A stretch of 64,000 nt of DNA from Paenibacillus taichungensis (lineage in GTDB: Bacteria > Bacillota > Bacilli > Paenibacillales > Paenibacillaceae), in contig NZ_JABMCC010000112.1 in assembly GCF_013359905.1 (NCBI RefSeq), forward strand, positions 124,001 through 188,000, given 5' to 3'. The notes under the pieces were generated by a model, which was not told where the DNA came from, ran no database searches, and saw only the letters and a list, made by a program, of their open reading frames with translations. A program made the position numbers and the translations under genes. Below, one piece after another: positions 54,110-63,188 of the stretch (positions within the stretch are counted from its first letter, which is position 1; the number at the start of each line of letters is the position of its first letter).

Positions 54110-54172
54110 AACAGAACCTAAACGGCTTGGGCAAACTTAAACGATTGTTCAGCAACTCGTTTAGGCTCTGTT
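54110..54172. promoter_or_regulatory. Long inverted repeat upstream of response regulator
   Basis: Fifteen-bp arms with one mismatch (54110-54124 and 54158-54172) lie between the regulator and ybjQ-like genes. CCTAAACG, CTTAAACG (54136-54143) and inverted CGTTTAGG recur, resembling OmpR-type binding sites. Confidence 0.45.
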
Positions 54173-54246
54173 TCAATAACGCTGTTAGCATAGGAAATGA
54201 GAAACCTGATTCGCGACAAATCTATTTTATTTTAGGAGGAAAACAT

Positions 54247-54558
54247 TTGATTATTACAACAACAGCAATAGTTGAAGGTTCCCCGGTCAGGCAGTATATC
54301 GGCGTTGTAACAGGTGAAGTCATCATCGCTGCCAATGTCGGGAGAGACTTTCTCGCTTCATTTAGAGATCTTGTAGGGGGCCGTTCTCGTACCTATGAGA
54401 ACAAGCTAAGAGAAGCAAGAGACGCTGCCTTTGAAGAAATGACCGAGCAAGCCGCACAGATGGGAGCCAATGCCGTAATCGGTGTGGAACTGAACTACGA
54501 AGTTGTTCGTCAAGGTATGCTCATGGTCGCTGTCAGCGGAACGGCAGTTATTATCTAA
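54247..54558 (+). CDS. YbjQ/UPF0145 family protein
   Basis: A 103-residue cytoplasmic protein of the UPF0145 group. It has V-R-Q-Y-I-G-V-V-T-G-E near residue 14, A-F-E-E-M-T-E-Q-A-A-Q-M-G-A-N-A-V-I-G-V in the C-terminal half and the final G-T-A-V-I-I. Members form ring-shaped pentamers and have been called heavy-metal-binding-like, but function is not settled. It begins at a TTG behind TTAGGAGGAAAAC. It is divergent from the two-component operon and could be a target of it. Confidence 0.87.
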   Translation: MIITTTAIVEGSPVRQYIGVVTGEVIIAANVGRDFLASFRDLVGGRSRTYENKLREARDAAFEEMTEQAAQMGANAVIGVELNYEVVRQGMLMVAVSGTAVII

Positions 54559-54562
54559 GCAT

Positions 54563-55060
54563 TCAAACCTGACCAAAATATAAGTCTATTAATTTTTGGT
54601 CATCTATTCCATCAGATAAATCAATAAAATATTCTTGCTGCCACTTTTGTGTTTGCGCAGCTGATTTATTTAACTCTTTTTCCCAAGAGGGGTAAACTCT
54701 AATAGCCATCTTCCCTTTAGTGTCCTCGTTTTTCAAAATTCCTTTTTCGAGTAATTTAGATTTTGGAAAAACAAACTGTCCCTTCATATCTCCATTCATA
54801 ATTGAGATTATTAGTTTGTCTGGACTTTCGAAAAAGGAGTACGGTTGATTTTGATTGTTTTCGTCTTTTTCCCAAAATACAACAAAAAACCCTTTTTTCT
54901 TAGGAGTTAATTTGGCGAGTCGACTTCGATATGTATAATTTCCAATATAGATAATCATTCCTTCATATTCTCTATTATGCTTTTCTTCAATGATGTTTGT
55001 AATCTCTATATTATCAAAGTTAGCAAGTAAGCTATCTATTAGCTCTTTAGATTTAAACAT
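54563..55060 (-). CDS. MepB-family protein
   Basis: A 165-residue protein resembling MepB of Staphylococcus aureus. It has Y-R-S-R-L-A-K-L-T-P-K-K-K-G-F-F-V-V-F-W near residues 44-63, G-Q-F-V-F-P-K-S-K-L-L-E-K-G-I near 95-109 and a final A-A-Q-T-Q-K-W-Q-Q-E-Y-F. MepB lies in the mepRAB multidrug locus but its function is unknown. No MepA transporter is near. The gene converges on the ybjQ-like gene with only 4 bp between stops. Its lower GC and Lys-rich composition differ somewhat from its neighbours. Confidence 0.8.
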   Translation of the reverse strand: MFKSKELIDSLLANFDNIEITNIIEEKHNREYEGMIIYIGNYTYRSRLAKLTPKKKGFFVVFWEKDENNQNQPYSFFESPDKLIISIMNGDMKGQFVFPKSKLLEKGILKNEDTKGKMAIRVYPSWEKELNKSAAQTQKWQQEYFIDLSDGIDDQKLIDLYFGQV

Positions 55061-55221
55061 GCACTCATCCCCTCAATCATTTTTTTCGACGTTAATTATA
55101 GCCTCTAAGTATGTTTATGAAACGGAACTTTCATTTTTTTGTTACAGCTACTCGCAGTTTGTGATATGGTCAGTGAGGTGCGATCAGCCCGTACACATTT
55201 ACATATCATGCGAGGAGAAGA

Positions 55222-56172
55222 TTGAAAGTGAATGAAATAAAAGCATTGGAGAACCCGAACAAGTTTAGTGATCCTTTATTTGTGACACTAGTTGCAAGTT
55301 TATGTTGCTTGTTATGGGGGAGTGCCTACCCGTTTATTAAGCTTGGATATAGTGCTTTTGATATCTTGGCAGAAGATATTCCATCCAAATTTGTATTTGC
55401 GGGTTATCGATTTATTTTAGCAGGATTACTGCTTCTATTCTTGTTTCGTGTCATTAGTAAACGGAAATTTGAACTGTCTGGACGACAATTTTCAAGCTTA
55501 ATATTGCTTGGCATGTTCCAAACGGGTCTGCAGTATATGTTTTTTTATGTGGGTGTAGCCAATACGACAGGTGTCAAAGGTTCGATTATGAATGCGACAA
55601 CGACCTTTTTCAGTGTGGTTCTAGCACATTTTTTATATAAAAATGATAAACTGAGCAAAAATAAAATAGTCGGCTGTTTGCTAGGATTTATTGGTGTAAT
55701 TATTGTAAATTTCCACTCCAATCTGCTGGAATTCTCCTTCTCTCTCACAGGTGAAGGTTTCGTTATTATTGCGGCTCTTATTTTTTCCATTACGGCCATC
55801 TATGCAAAGCACTTAACAGGCTCCATCGACGTCCTGGTTATTACCGGAGTTAGCTTGTTTGTCGGCGGACTGGCACTCACCATATTGGGACTCCTGCTTG
55901 GCGGCCGGGTTACACATTTTACACTTGAATCAACGGGTATCTTGATTTACTTAGTTTTGCTTTCATCAGCCGCATTTTGCTTGTGGAATCTACTTCTGAA
56001 ATACAACAAAGTGGGAAAAGTATCTGTGTATAACTTCCTTATCCCTGTATTTGGTGCATTGCTATCGGCGTTGTTTTTGGGAGAAACGATTTTGGAATTC
56101 AAAAACCTAATTGCATTGCTCTTTGTATCCATCGGTATTTATATGGTCAATAGAGTAATCTCAACAAAATAA
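55222..56172 (+). CDS. EamA/DMT-family transporter
   Basis: A 316-residue membrane protein with ten predicted helices made of two EamA repeats (about 18-155 and 165-308). Typical parts are L-L-W-G-S-A-Y-P-F-I-K near residue 30 and L-I-P-V-F-G-A-L-L-S-A-L-F-L-G-E near residue 275. It starts at TTG 55222 or GTG 55228, both behind GAGGAGA. Relatives export amino acids or metabolites, but the substrate cannot be predicted. Confidence 0.88.
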   Translation: MKVNEIKALENPNKFSDPLFVTLVASLCCLLWGSAYPFIKLGYSAFDILAEDIPSKFVFAGYRFILAGLLLLFLFRVISKRKFELSGRQFSSLILLGMFQTGLQYMFFYVGVANTTGVKGSIMNATTTFFSVVLAHFLYKNDKLSKNKIVGCLLGFIGVIIVNFHSNLLEFSFSLTGEGFVIIAALIFSITAIYAKHLTGSIDVLVITGVSLFVGGLALTILGLLLGGRVTHFTLESTGILIYLVLLSSAAFCLWNLLLKYNKVGKVSVYNFLIPVFGALLSALFLGETILEFKNLIALLFVSIGIYMVNRVISTK

Positions 56173-56243
56173 TATTTTTCTTTCCAAACGAATGGGGACT
56201 CCCCACCTAAGATTTGGTACAAGACCGTACTCTCTAAATACAA

Positions 56244-56273
56244 GAAAAGGTCGCTAATGAGCGACCTTTTTTT
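56244..56273. terminator. Terminator between EamA and serine hydrolase genes
   Basis: GGTCGCTAATGAGCGACC stem-loop (56249-56266) with AAAA before and TTTTTTT after. Mainly serves the plus-strand EamA gene but may act both ways. The loop-proximal sequence resembles the recurrent terminator family. Confidence 0.88.
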
Positions 56274-56297
56274 GTATTTAAGTCTCAACTTTTCGCA

Positions 56298-57431
56298 CTA
56301 CAAACAGGAGTAAACAACATTACGCAAGCGGGGATGAACATAAGGCTCCTGATTGTTCAGCAGATGCTGCGCATACATAACCGTAAGTTCAGAGTCTGGA
56401 TCAATTATGGCCATGCAGCCGGCAGCACCACTCCATCCGAATTCACCCAGTGGGCTTAACGAACCGCTGCCCGCTTTGGAGATATGCGTACGTACACCCA
56501 GCCCATAACCATACCCGCCCATATGATCCCAGGAATAATCATTACGGGTCAGATCGTTCAGATGGTCTGTGCGCATCAGCTCAATTGAAGCCTGTGACAG
56601 AATGCGAACGCCTTTTGGACTTGTTCCTTTTCCCGTCAGCGCACTAAGAAACAGTGCATAGTCGCTAACGGTGGACAATAGTCCGGCACCGCCGCTCTCC
56701 AAATCCGTGCCTACCCGGAATCCGTTTCCGTCCATTCGTACGGCTTTTTCAAGCTCATCATTGTAAGCATACTGCGGAATCAGGCGAGTCTGCTGTTCCT
56801 CGTTCAGGTCGAATGCCGTATCGTTCATACCTAGCGGTCCGATAATTTCTTCTTGCAGATATTTACCAAAACGTCTGCCACTCACAACCTCCACCAAAGC
56901 TCCGAGCACATCGTGACACATGCTATAGTTCCAATGCGTACCTGGCTCAAACAGAAGCGGTTCCTTGGCAAGCGCTTTCGCGAAGTCTCTTGTCGATAAT
57001 ATTCCGTTGGTGCTCTGCACAGCTTCCTGAATGCTTGGCGAGCCAACATCATAGGAGAACCCGGCAGTCATCGTAAACAAGTCGCGTACTGTAATCGCCT
57101 TTGTCGCTTTTTCCAATCTGACCTCGCCGCTCGATAAAGTTTTCTTCACCGTCATCTCGGCATATTCCGGCAGATAATCAGATACCGGATCGCTCAGCAG
57201 CATTTGCCCTCTCTCTACAAGTTGAAGTGCTGCCACACAGGTCATAATTTTCGTCATGGAGTAGAGATTAAAGATCGCCCCCTCGCCGATGGGCGTTTGC
57301 TCCTCCAGATTGGCGTAACCATTCCGGTAACGGAAAACGGTATCATTTTGATGCATCACAAGGACTTCTGCCCACGGAATTCTCCATGATGTGATGCGGT
57401 CAATAAATGACGCAAGCGGTTTAAAGTCCAT
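56298..57431 (-). CDS. Class C beta-lactamase-like serine hydrolase
   Basis: A protein of about 377 residues with the penicillin-binding/class C fold. The catalytic S-M-T-K near residue 55 is the SxxK motif, and Y-S-M near residue 148 stands where Y-x-N is expected, with Met replacing Asn. There is no signal peptide, so it should be cytoplasmic, and an esterase or peptidase role is more likely than antibiotic hydrolysis. I chose the ATG at 57431, with GGACGGGG upstream; the frame opens 24 codons earlier without a good site. Confidence 0.82.
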   Translation of the reverse strand: MDFKPLASFIDRITSWRIPWAEVLVMHQNDTVFRYRNGYANLEEQTPIGEGAIFNLYSMTKIMTCVAALQLVERGQMLLSDPVSDYLPEYAEMTVKKTLSSGEVRLEKATKAITVRDLFTMTAGFSYDVGSPSIQEAVQSTNGILSTRDFAKALAKEPLLFEPGTHWNYSMCHDVLGALVEVVSGRRFGKYLQEEIIGPLGMNDTAFDLNEEQQTRLIPQYAYNDELEKAVRMDGNGFRVGTDLESGGAGLLSTVSDYALFLSALTGKGTSPKGVRILSQASIELMRTDHLNDLTRNDYSWDHMGGYGYGLGVRTHISKAGSGSLSPLGEFGWSGAAGCMAIIDPDSELTVMYAQHLLNNQEPYVHPRLRNVVYSCL

Positions 57432-57571
57432 ATTTCCCCGTCCTTCTATGTAGAATCGTTTATCAATGCACATAGTGGATCTGTGTTCATACACATGACC
57501 CACATAGTATTAATATACGACCATTCACATGCATTGACCATATCTAATAGAAAGCAACTTTTCGACAATCT

Positions 57572-57593
57572 GTACCGATTTTAGAATCGGTAC
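57572..57593. repeat. Palindromic stem-loop
   Basis: GTACCGATT (57572-57580) and AATCGGTAC (57585-57593) form a perfect hairpin just after the GNAT gene, without a U-run. It may protect the mRNA 3' end or mark a binding site. Confidence 0.5.
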
Positions 57594-57598
57594 GATTA

Positions 57599-58132
<534 letters not shown>

Positions 58133-58308
58133 CTATGAATCAATTACTTATTTGAAAAGAGTTCAGTTTTTTGTTGCAAATACAACATTTATTATATTTT
58201 TAATCTACTCCAAATTTGTATAGTTTGCAACATAAAATAATGAGACCAGGCAGATTAAAATACGTAGCAAACGTTTTCGGAATGTTTAATAAGTTTTCCT
58301 CGGTCAGT

Positions 58309-59817
58309 CTATTTAAGCAGTATTTCTTTATATTCTGTCGGACTAAGTCCTGTATATTCCTTAAACACCTTGGAGAAATAATGCTGATCACTGAACGATA
58401 ACAGATCTGATAACTCCTTAAACTTCATATCCGGTTGACATTCCATTAGTCTGCATGCTTCCTTGATTCTAAGCTTTGTATAATACTGAACAAATGTGAC
58501 TTGCGTTACTTTTTTAATGACTCTGCTAACGTAGGAGGGGCTGACGTGAAACTTCATTGCAATGTCATTGATGGATATTTGGGTGTACTTGTTCCGTTTG
58601 ATGTACTCATCCATTTGCATAAACAGATCTTCTCTGCTTTTCCGACCATGGGATTGAAGCATATCAAAACATTGTCCAATCCATTCCGTTAATTCACGGC
58701 AGAAATCACCATATGTTTCTTCATCGAACAGTTTTTTTGCTCTAAGCTCCAAACCAAGCCTAATTCCCGCCCCTTGCTCTTCAACCAAATGTGCGAATGT
58801 ATCCACTACTAAATTGATAAATCGTTCCAATTCTTTCACATGTACGTTATCCTCCGTCCATCGATTCATCAACTCGGACAGCTTAAGGGCAAACTGCTCC
58901 TTCTGACGAGCTTGTATCATGTGGACAAAAGCCAACTCCAGTGTGGAATCCAGACAACCTGCTTCAGTTCTTGTTATGGAAACCGGATTTCCGCTATCCA
59001 GCACCAATCCATTGTTCAATCGCTGGTGAATCGATAAGATGGACGATATTTGATGATAAAGCTCAGACAGATTTGCATCTTGAGACCATAGCAGCTGCCC
59101 CGCGATTGTAGTGTCCATACCTTTTACATCTAAATGACGCCGCAACGATTCGAGACACTCATGTACAGAAGAATACAAATCAAGAATCCCCCTGTTTACA
59201 AAAACGATGAATTGCTGCGGAGTTTGACTTAGAAACACTTTACATGGACGAGGAGCAAAAAAATCTTCTAAAGAAGCCTGTAACGTCTTTTGTCCCCATC
59301 GTTCCCGTTCCGAGGTGAAGGGCTGCCTGCGCAGAATGATCATCATTTGGGCCAAAAAAGCAGCATGGTCTCCTGGCTTAAGTTCAGCATAACTATGGGG
59401 ATCAACGATCTCCTGCAGCTCATGGAAGTACCTAGACCTCGATTGTTCAAGCTGTTTAATAACTCTGCCCATGACTTCCTCCAGCGCCTCAGGCTCGACG
59501 GGCTTCAGCAAATAGTCGAACACCTGCAAATTCAATGCTTTTCGTGTATATTCAAAATCGCTATACCCGCTAATTAGAATGACCCTCAACTCAGGCTGGG
59601 CAAGCTTCGCCTGCTCAATTAGTGATAAGCCATCCATCTTGGGCATCCGTATGTCTGTCAACAGGAGATCGATAGGCTGCTTCTGAAGTGCTTCTAACGC
59701 CTCTTCCCCATTTGTGGCCGTAACTGCCACGTGAATGGGAAAATCCAGCTTATCCAACAGCATTTTAATATTGCGCAATATAGGTTTGCTATCCTCAACG
59801 ATCATGATATTGTACAT
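58309..59817 (-). CDS. YesN-type response regulator (REC plus AraC domain)
   Basis: A 502-residue regulator. The receiver (1-120) has E-D-S near residue 8, the phosphorylated Asp in L-L-L-T-D-I-R-M-P near residue 55, and Lys in L-L-K-P-V. A long middle region follows. The AraC helix-turn-helices (about 405-500) include I-N-D-I-A-M-K-F-H-V-S-P-S-Y-V-S-R-V-I and F-K-E-L-S-D-L-L-S-F-S-D-Q-H-Y-F-S-K-V-F. It follows the YesM kinase gene by 18 bp. The pair probably activates the divergent sugar transporter genes at 61806. AGGAGGG precedes the ATG. Confidence 0.93.
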   Translation of the reverse strand: MYNIMIVEDSKPILRNIKMLLDKLDFPIHVAVTATNGEEALEALQKQPIDLLLTDIRMPKMDGLSLIEQAKLAQPELRVILISGYSDFEYTRKALNLQVFDYLLKPVEPEALEEVMGRVIKQLEQSRSRYFHELQEIVDPHSYAELKPGDHAAFLAQMMIILRRQPFTSERERWGQKTLQASLEDFFAPRPCKVFLSQTPQQFIVFVNRGILDLYSSVHECLESLRRHLDVKGMDTTIAGQLLWSQDANLSELYHQISSILSIHQRLNNGLVLDSGNPVSITRTEAGCLDSTLELAFVHMIQARQKEQFALKLSELMNRWTEDNVHVKELERFINLVVDTFAHLVEEQGAGIRLGLELRAKKLFDEETYGDFCRELTEWIGQCFDMLQSHGRKSREDLFMQMDEYIKRNKYTQISINDIAMKFHVSPSYVSRVIKKVTQVTFVQYYTKLRIKEACRLMECQPDMKFKELSDLLSFSDQHYFSKVFKEYTGLSPTEYKEILLK

Positions 59818-59835
59818 AGTCTATCCCTCCTGTGC

Positions 59836-61599
59836 TCAGTAAAAATCCCTCGTCATCGATCCGATGATTTGAATGGTTGCTCCTTTTTCCTTGTCTGAAT
59901 GATTGTTGTAGATGTTAAATAAAAGCCGATTGCTATACATCAGTTTAAGTCGATTCACGCTATTGACGATCCCCATGTTGCCAAGAGCTGTCTGACGATC
60001 AGGGGTTTGATTCATTCCGGAGCCGGACTTCTGTATATTGGACAAAATCTCTTCTATTTTGTTTGGCTGGAAGCCCTCTCCGTTATCTTTAATCTCCAAT
60101 GCCCATAATCCGTTATACTGCTTCACGGTAATTTGGATACGCCAGGGAGGTGTGGTATTAAAGAAAGCGTGCTCAATACAGTTTTCAACAAAAGGCTGAA
60201 TGACCAGCCGCGGCAGCCGGATTTCACTCGTCAGTTCATCAGCATCGATGTTCCACTCCAAATCTTCTTCATACTTTTGTTGTACCAACGACAAGTAATG
60301 TCTTGTATGCTCAAGCTCATCCGTCATCGTCACATGTGCATAAGGAGATGAAACAATATAACGTAAACTGTCTGACAGATGTTTGCACATATCGGACACG
60401 ACCTGGGTTCTCCCTTCTTGAGCAGCAATACTGATCAAATAAAGGACGTTATGAAGGAAATGGGGAGCGATCTGAGCTTGTAATGCGGAATTCCGCGCAG
60501 TGACTTCTTCATGTAACGCCTTCTTCTCACGATCAATGGACTGCTGTAAACGTTCCATCAAGTCCTGAAAAGCTTCATTCAACAGCAGCAGGTCGTTATT
60601 TTTAGGTCGTTCATCAACTTTCAGCTTCATATTGCTGTAGTTGATGCGCCAAATCTGGCTGCGAAGCTTACGAATGGGAAGCAACAGGTTGCGTGTGGAG
60701 AAGAAAATGTACACGAAAGAAATGAGCATTAAGGCTGTAATCAGCAAAATGGACATGCTTTGTACGGAACGGATCGAGCCTAATACCGAATCTTTCGGCG
60801 TTATTATAAAAGTAATCCAACCCGTCTGGTGAGATGTAGAATGCGTAACGTAATTATTTTGTTCATCAACTGCCAGTCCTTCGTCGGATAATGGTTCTTT
60901 CCACTCCAATTCGTTCTTTCTCATTTCCAAGCCAGTCATTTGCTCACCTTGCTTGTTCAAAATGAATACATCTCCTGCAGTAATTCCTTCCGTAAGGTTT
61001 TGAATGTAAGCTTGATCCATTTGAATACTAAGATATCCGTATAGCTTGCCATTCTGATCGTTGACCGTACGGACAAAGGAGATCGTGTCTGCATCTCGAA
61101 GCAGAATAAAACCGTTCCCTGTCCACTCTCGTCCACTTCTACTTTTTTCCGTTAAGGCACTTAAGATTGTTGGAGGATGCCCTGAACCCAGATACGATGT
61201 GAGCAGCACACCTTGTTTATCATAAATGGACATGTCCTTGATGTTCATGCTGGGGCCAATAGCCTGAAACATGATATCTTTTAGTTTCCGAATCTGCTTC
61301 AGTCTTTCATAATTGCTTGGTGCTGAAGAGCTCTTGTCCATCGTTGCGAAGATGTCCTTATTGGACAATATGCGCTGGGACATCTGGTTTTGCTGCTCTA
61401 CGTATCGGTCAACCTGTTCTCGTACCTTTGTGGCAGTGACCAGTATATCCTCCTCTGTCTTTTGTGTAAGCGGGCGGATAACGACAAGGTTCACATAAAC
61501 GATAAAGCAGCCCAGCACGAACAAAAGAAGGGCGAGAAATGTCAATAATACTTTTGTCTGCAAGCTGAATTGTGTGGCTCTATGTATAAATTTACCCAT
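59836..61599 (-). CDS. YesM-type sensor histidine kinase
   Basis: About 587 residues. A first membrane helix near residues 16-38, an extracellular Cache-like sensor to about 285, a second helix and a HAMP linker come first. The His_kinase domain has L-Q-A-Q-I-A-P-H-F-L-H-N-V-L-Y with the phosphorylated His near residue 380, and the ATPase part has E-N-C-I-E-H-A-F and D-N-G-E-G-F. I chose the ATG at 61599 with AGGAGG 11 nt upstream over one nine codons earlier. It pairs with the YesN regulator and probably senses a carbohydrate or the loaded binding protein. Confidence 0.92.
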   Translation of the reverse strand: MGKFIHRATQFSLQTKVLLTFLALLLFVLGCFIVYVNLVVIRPLTQKTEEDILVTATKVREQVDRYVEQQNQMSQRILSNKDIFATMDKSSSAPSNYERLKQIRKLKDIMFQAIGPSMNIKDMSIYDKQGVLLTSYLGSGHPPTILSALTEKSRSGREWTGNGFILLRDADTISFVRTVNDQNGKLYGYLSIQMDQAYIQNLTEGITAGDVFILNKQGEQMTGLEMRKNELEWKEPLSDEGLAVDEQNNYVTHSTSHQTGWITFIITPKDSVLGSIRSVQSMSILLITALMLISFVYIFFSTRNLLLPIRKLRSQIWRINYSNMKLKVDERPKNNDLLLLNEAFQDLMERLQQSIDREKKALHEEVTARNSALQAQIAPHFLHNVLYLISIAAQEGRTQVVSDMCKHLSDSLRYIVSSPYAHVTMTDELEHTRHYLSLVQQKYEEDLEWNIDADELTSEIRLPRLVIQPFVENCIEHAFFNTTPPWRIQITVKQYNGLWALEIKDNGEGFQPNKIEEILSNIQKSGSGMNQTPDRQTALGNMGIVNSVNRLKLMYSNRLLFNIYNNHSDKEKGATIQIIGSMTRDFY

Positions 61600-61805
61600 G
61601 CTGCGGGAAGCCTCCTGTCTTGTCATGCTGTGAAACTCGTCTGGATCATGTCTTAATGTAGCATGGGTTCGAATGAAATGATAGCGATTTCAAGTTCAGG
61701 ATTTTACACATAAATATTCAAGCACAGACATGTACCGGAGAAGAAGTGGATTTTATAATTGAATTTGTAAACGGATTCATTACATGTTTCAGAGGGGGAT
61801 TTACG

Positions 61806-63119
61806 TTGAATATGCATAAAAGAAAAAAAGCAGCATCCATTGTACTGGCGAGCTTGTTGTCCATCTCACTGACCGCTTGCGGATCAGGTGACACTGATTC
61901 TGATACGTCTGCAAGCAGTGGAAATAAGAACAGCAAGGTCACACTGGAATTGGCCATTTCGAAGAGTTCACAGGATTCTGCCTTTATCCAGCAGGATATT
62001 CTCGATGAATTTGAAAAACAGACCCATATTTCTGTTAATCTGCAGCTCATTCCGGCTGAGCAAACAACGACCGTACTGCAAACCAAGCTGGCTGTAGACG
62101 AAACGCCCGACATCATTCAATACAATTTGGCCAGTGCGGTTACGGATTTGAATCTTGAGCGCAATTTCGAAATTCTGGATAACGAGTCCTGGGCCAGCAG
62201 AATTGTAAACAAAGATGTACTTTCCGCTGCCGGTCATATCTACAGCTTCCATGTCAGCCAAGATACGGGCATGCAAGGCGTCGTGTACAACAAACAGATT
62301 TTTGCTGACCTTGGTCTGTCCATCCCTACAAGTTACGAACAATTTTTGGCGATCTGTGAAAAAATTAAAGCTGGCGGCATCACCCCTGTATTCATGCCCT
62401 ATAAAGATGCATGGGCTGCGAACATTTGGCCAGCGGCAGCATTTGCCGATTTTGTAGCCAAAAATGATCCGTCTTTTTTTGATGAACTCAACAGCAACAA
62501 AAGAAAATGGTCCGATATTCCCGAGTTCAAAACATTTTTGCAGCAGCAATACGAAGTCTACACCAAGGGGTATACCAATACGGATGTGCTGAGCGACAGC
62601 TATGACATGGCGGTTGGCAAATTCCTGAACAAGGAAGTCGCCATGATGTTTATGGGAGATTGGTTAATCGAAGGCGTAGCAGAACAGGATCCAAGCATGG
62701 AACTCGGCGTATTCCCAATTCCGTCTTCCGATGATGCCAAACTGGGTGCAAGTCCGCTTGGAGGACAGCTGTTCATTCCGAAAAAGGCTAAGCATTTGGA
62801 TGAAGCCAAACAGTTCCTGGACTTTATCGCCTCCAAGGAAATTGCGCAACAAATCGTCGATTCCAAGGGCTATGTATCCAATTTTAGCGACGTTACTACA
62901 CCGGAGTTACCTGCTTATAAACAGGATATCGTCGACAATTACATCCTGCCCAAGAAAACTGTGTTGACCACGGATGCTTACATGCTGGTAGATCGAAGTG
63001 AGCTATACAGACTGTTACAGGATCAATTCGCTGGCGGTTTGACTCCGGAGGAAGTTCTGAAATCCTGGGATGAGAAGTTCAGTCAACTTATGCAGGATAA
63101 AGGCGTTTCCGGTTTCTAA
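61806..63119 (+). CDS. Sugar ABC transporter substrate-binding lipoprotein
   Basis: A 437-residue family 1 solute-binding lipoprotein with lipobox L-T-A-C (Cys about 24). Typical segments are I-L-D-E-F-E-K-Q-T-H-I-S-V-N-L near residue 65, V-V-Y-N-K-Q-I-F-A-D-L-G near residue 162, and K-A-K-H-L-D-E-A-K-Q-F-L-D-F-I-A near residue 335. It starts at a TTG behind AGAGGGGGA. The permease gene follows after a stem-loop, and the divergent YesM/YesN pair is the likely regulator. The sugar is unknown. Confidence 0.92.
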   Translation: MNMHKRKKAASIVLASLLSISLTACGSGDTDSDTSASSGNKNSKVTLELAISKSSQDSAFIQQDILDEFEKQTHISVNLQLIPAEQTTTVLQTKLAVDETPDIIQYNLASAVTDLNLERNFEILDNESWASRIVNKDVLSAAGHIYSFHVSQDTGMQGVVYNKQIFADLGLSIPTSYEQFLAICEKIKAGGITPVFMPYKDAWAANIWPAAAFADFVAKNDPSFFDELNSNKRKWSDIPEFKTFLQQQYEVYTKGYTNTDVLSDSYDMAVGKFLNKEVAMMFMGDWLIEGVAEQDPSMELGVFPIPSSDDAKLGASPLGGQLFIPKKAKHLDEAKQFLDFIASKEIAQQIVDSKGYVSNFSDVTTPELPAYKQDIVDNYILPKKTVLTTDAYMLVDRSELYRLLQDQFAGGLTPEEVLKSWDEKFSQLMQDKGVSGF

Positions 63120-63133
63120 GAAATGAAATACAG

Positions 63134-63165
63134 GGCAGCATGTCATTCCTGAATGAAGTGCTGCC
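63134..63165 (+). repeat. Intercistronic stem-loop
   Basis: GGCAGCA (63134-63140) pairs with TGCTGCC (63159-63165) and TCATTC pairs with GAATGA inside. There is no U-run. It probably stabilises the binding-protein mRNA so that more binding protein than permease is made. Confidence 0.65.
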
Positions 63166-63188
63166 TAGCCATAACGGAGTGTGAGACA

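Noticed and set aside
58174..58191. Palindrome TGTTGCAAATACAACA before the GNAT gene
   Set aside because: Imperfect, AT-rich and without a regulator nearby; could be chance.
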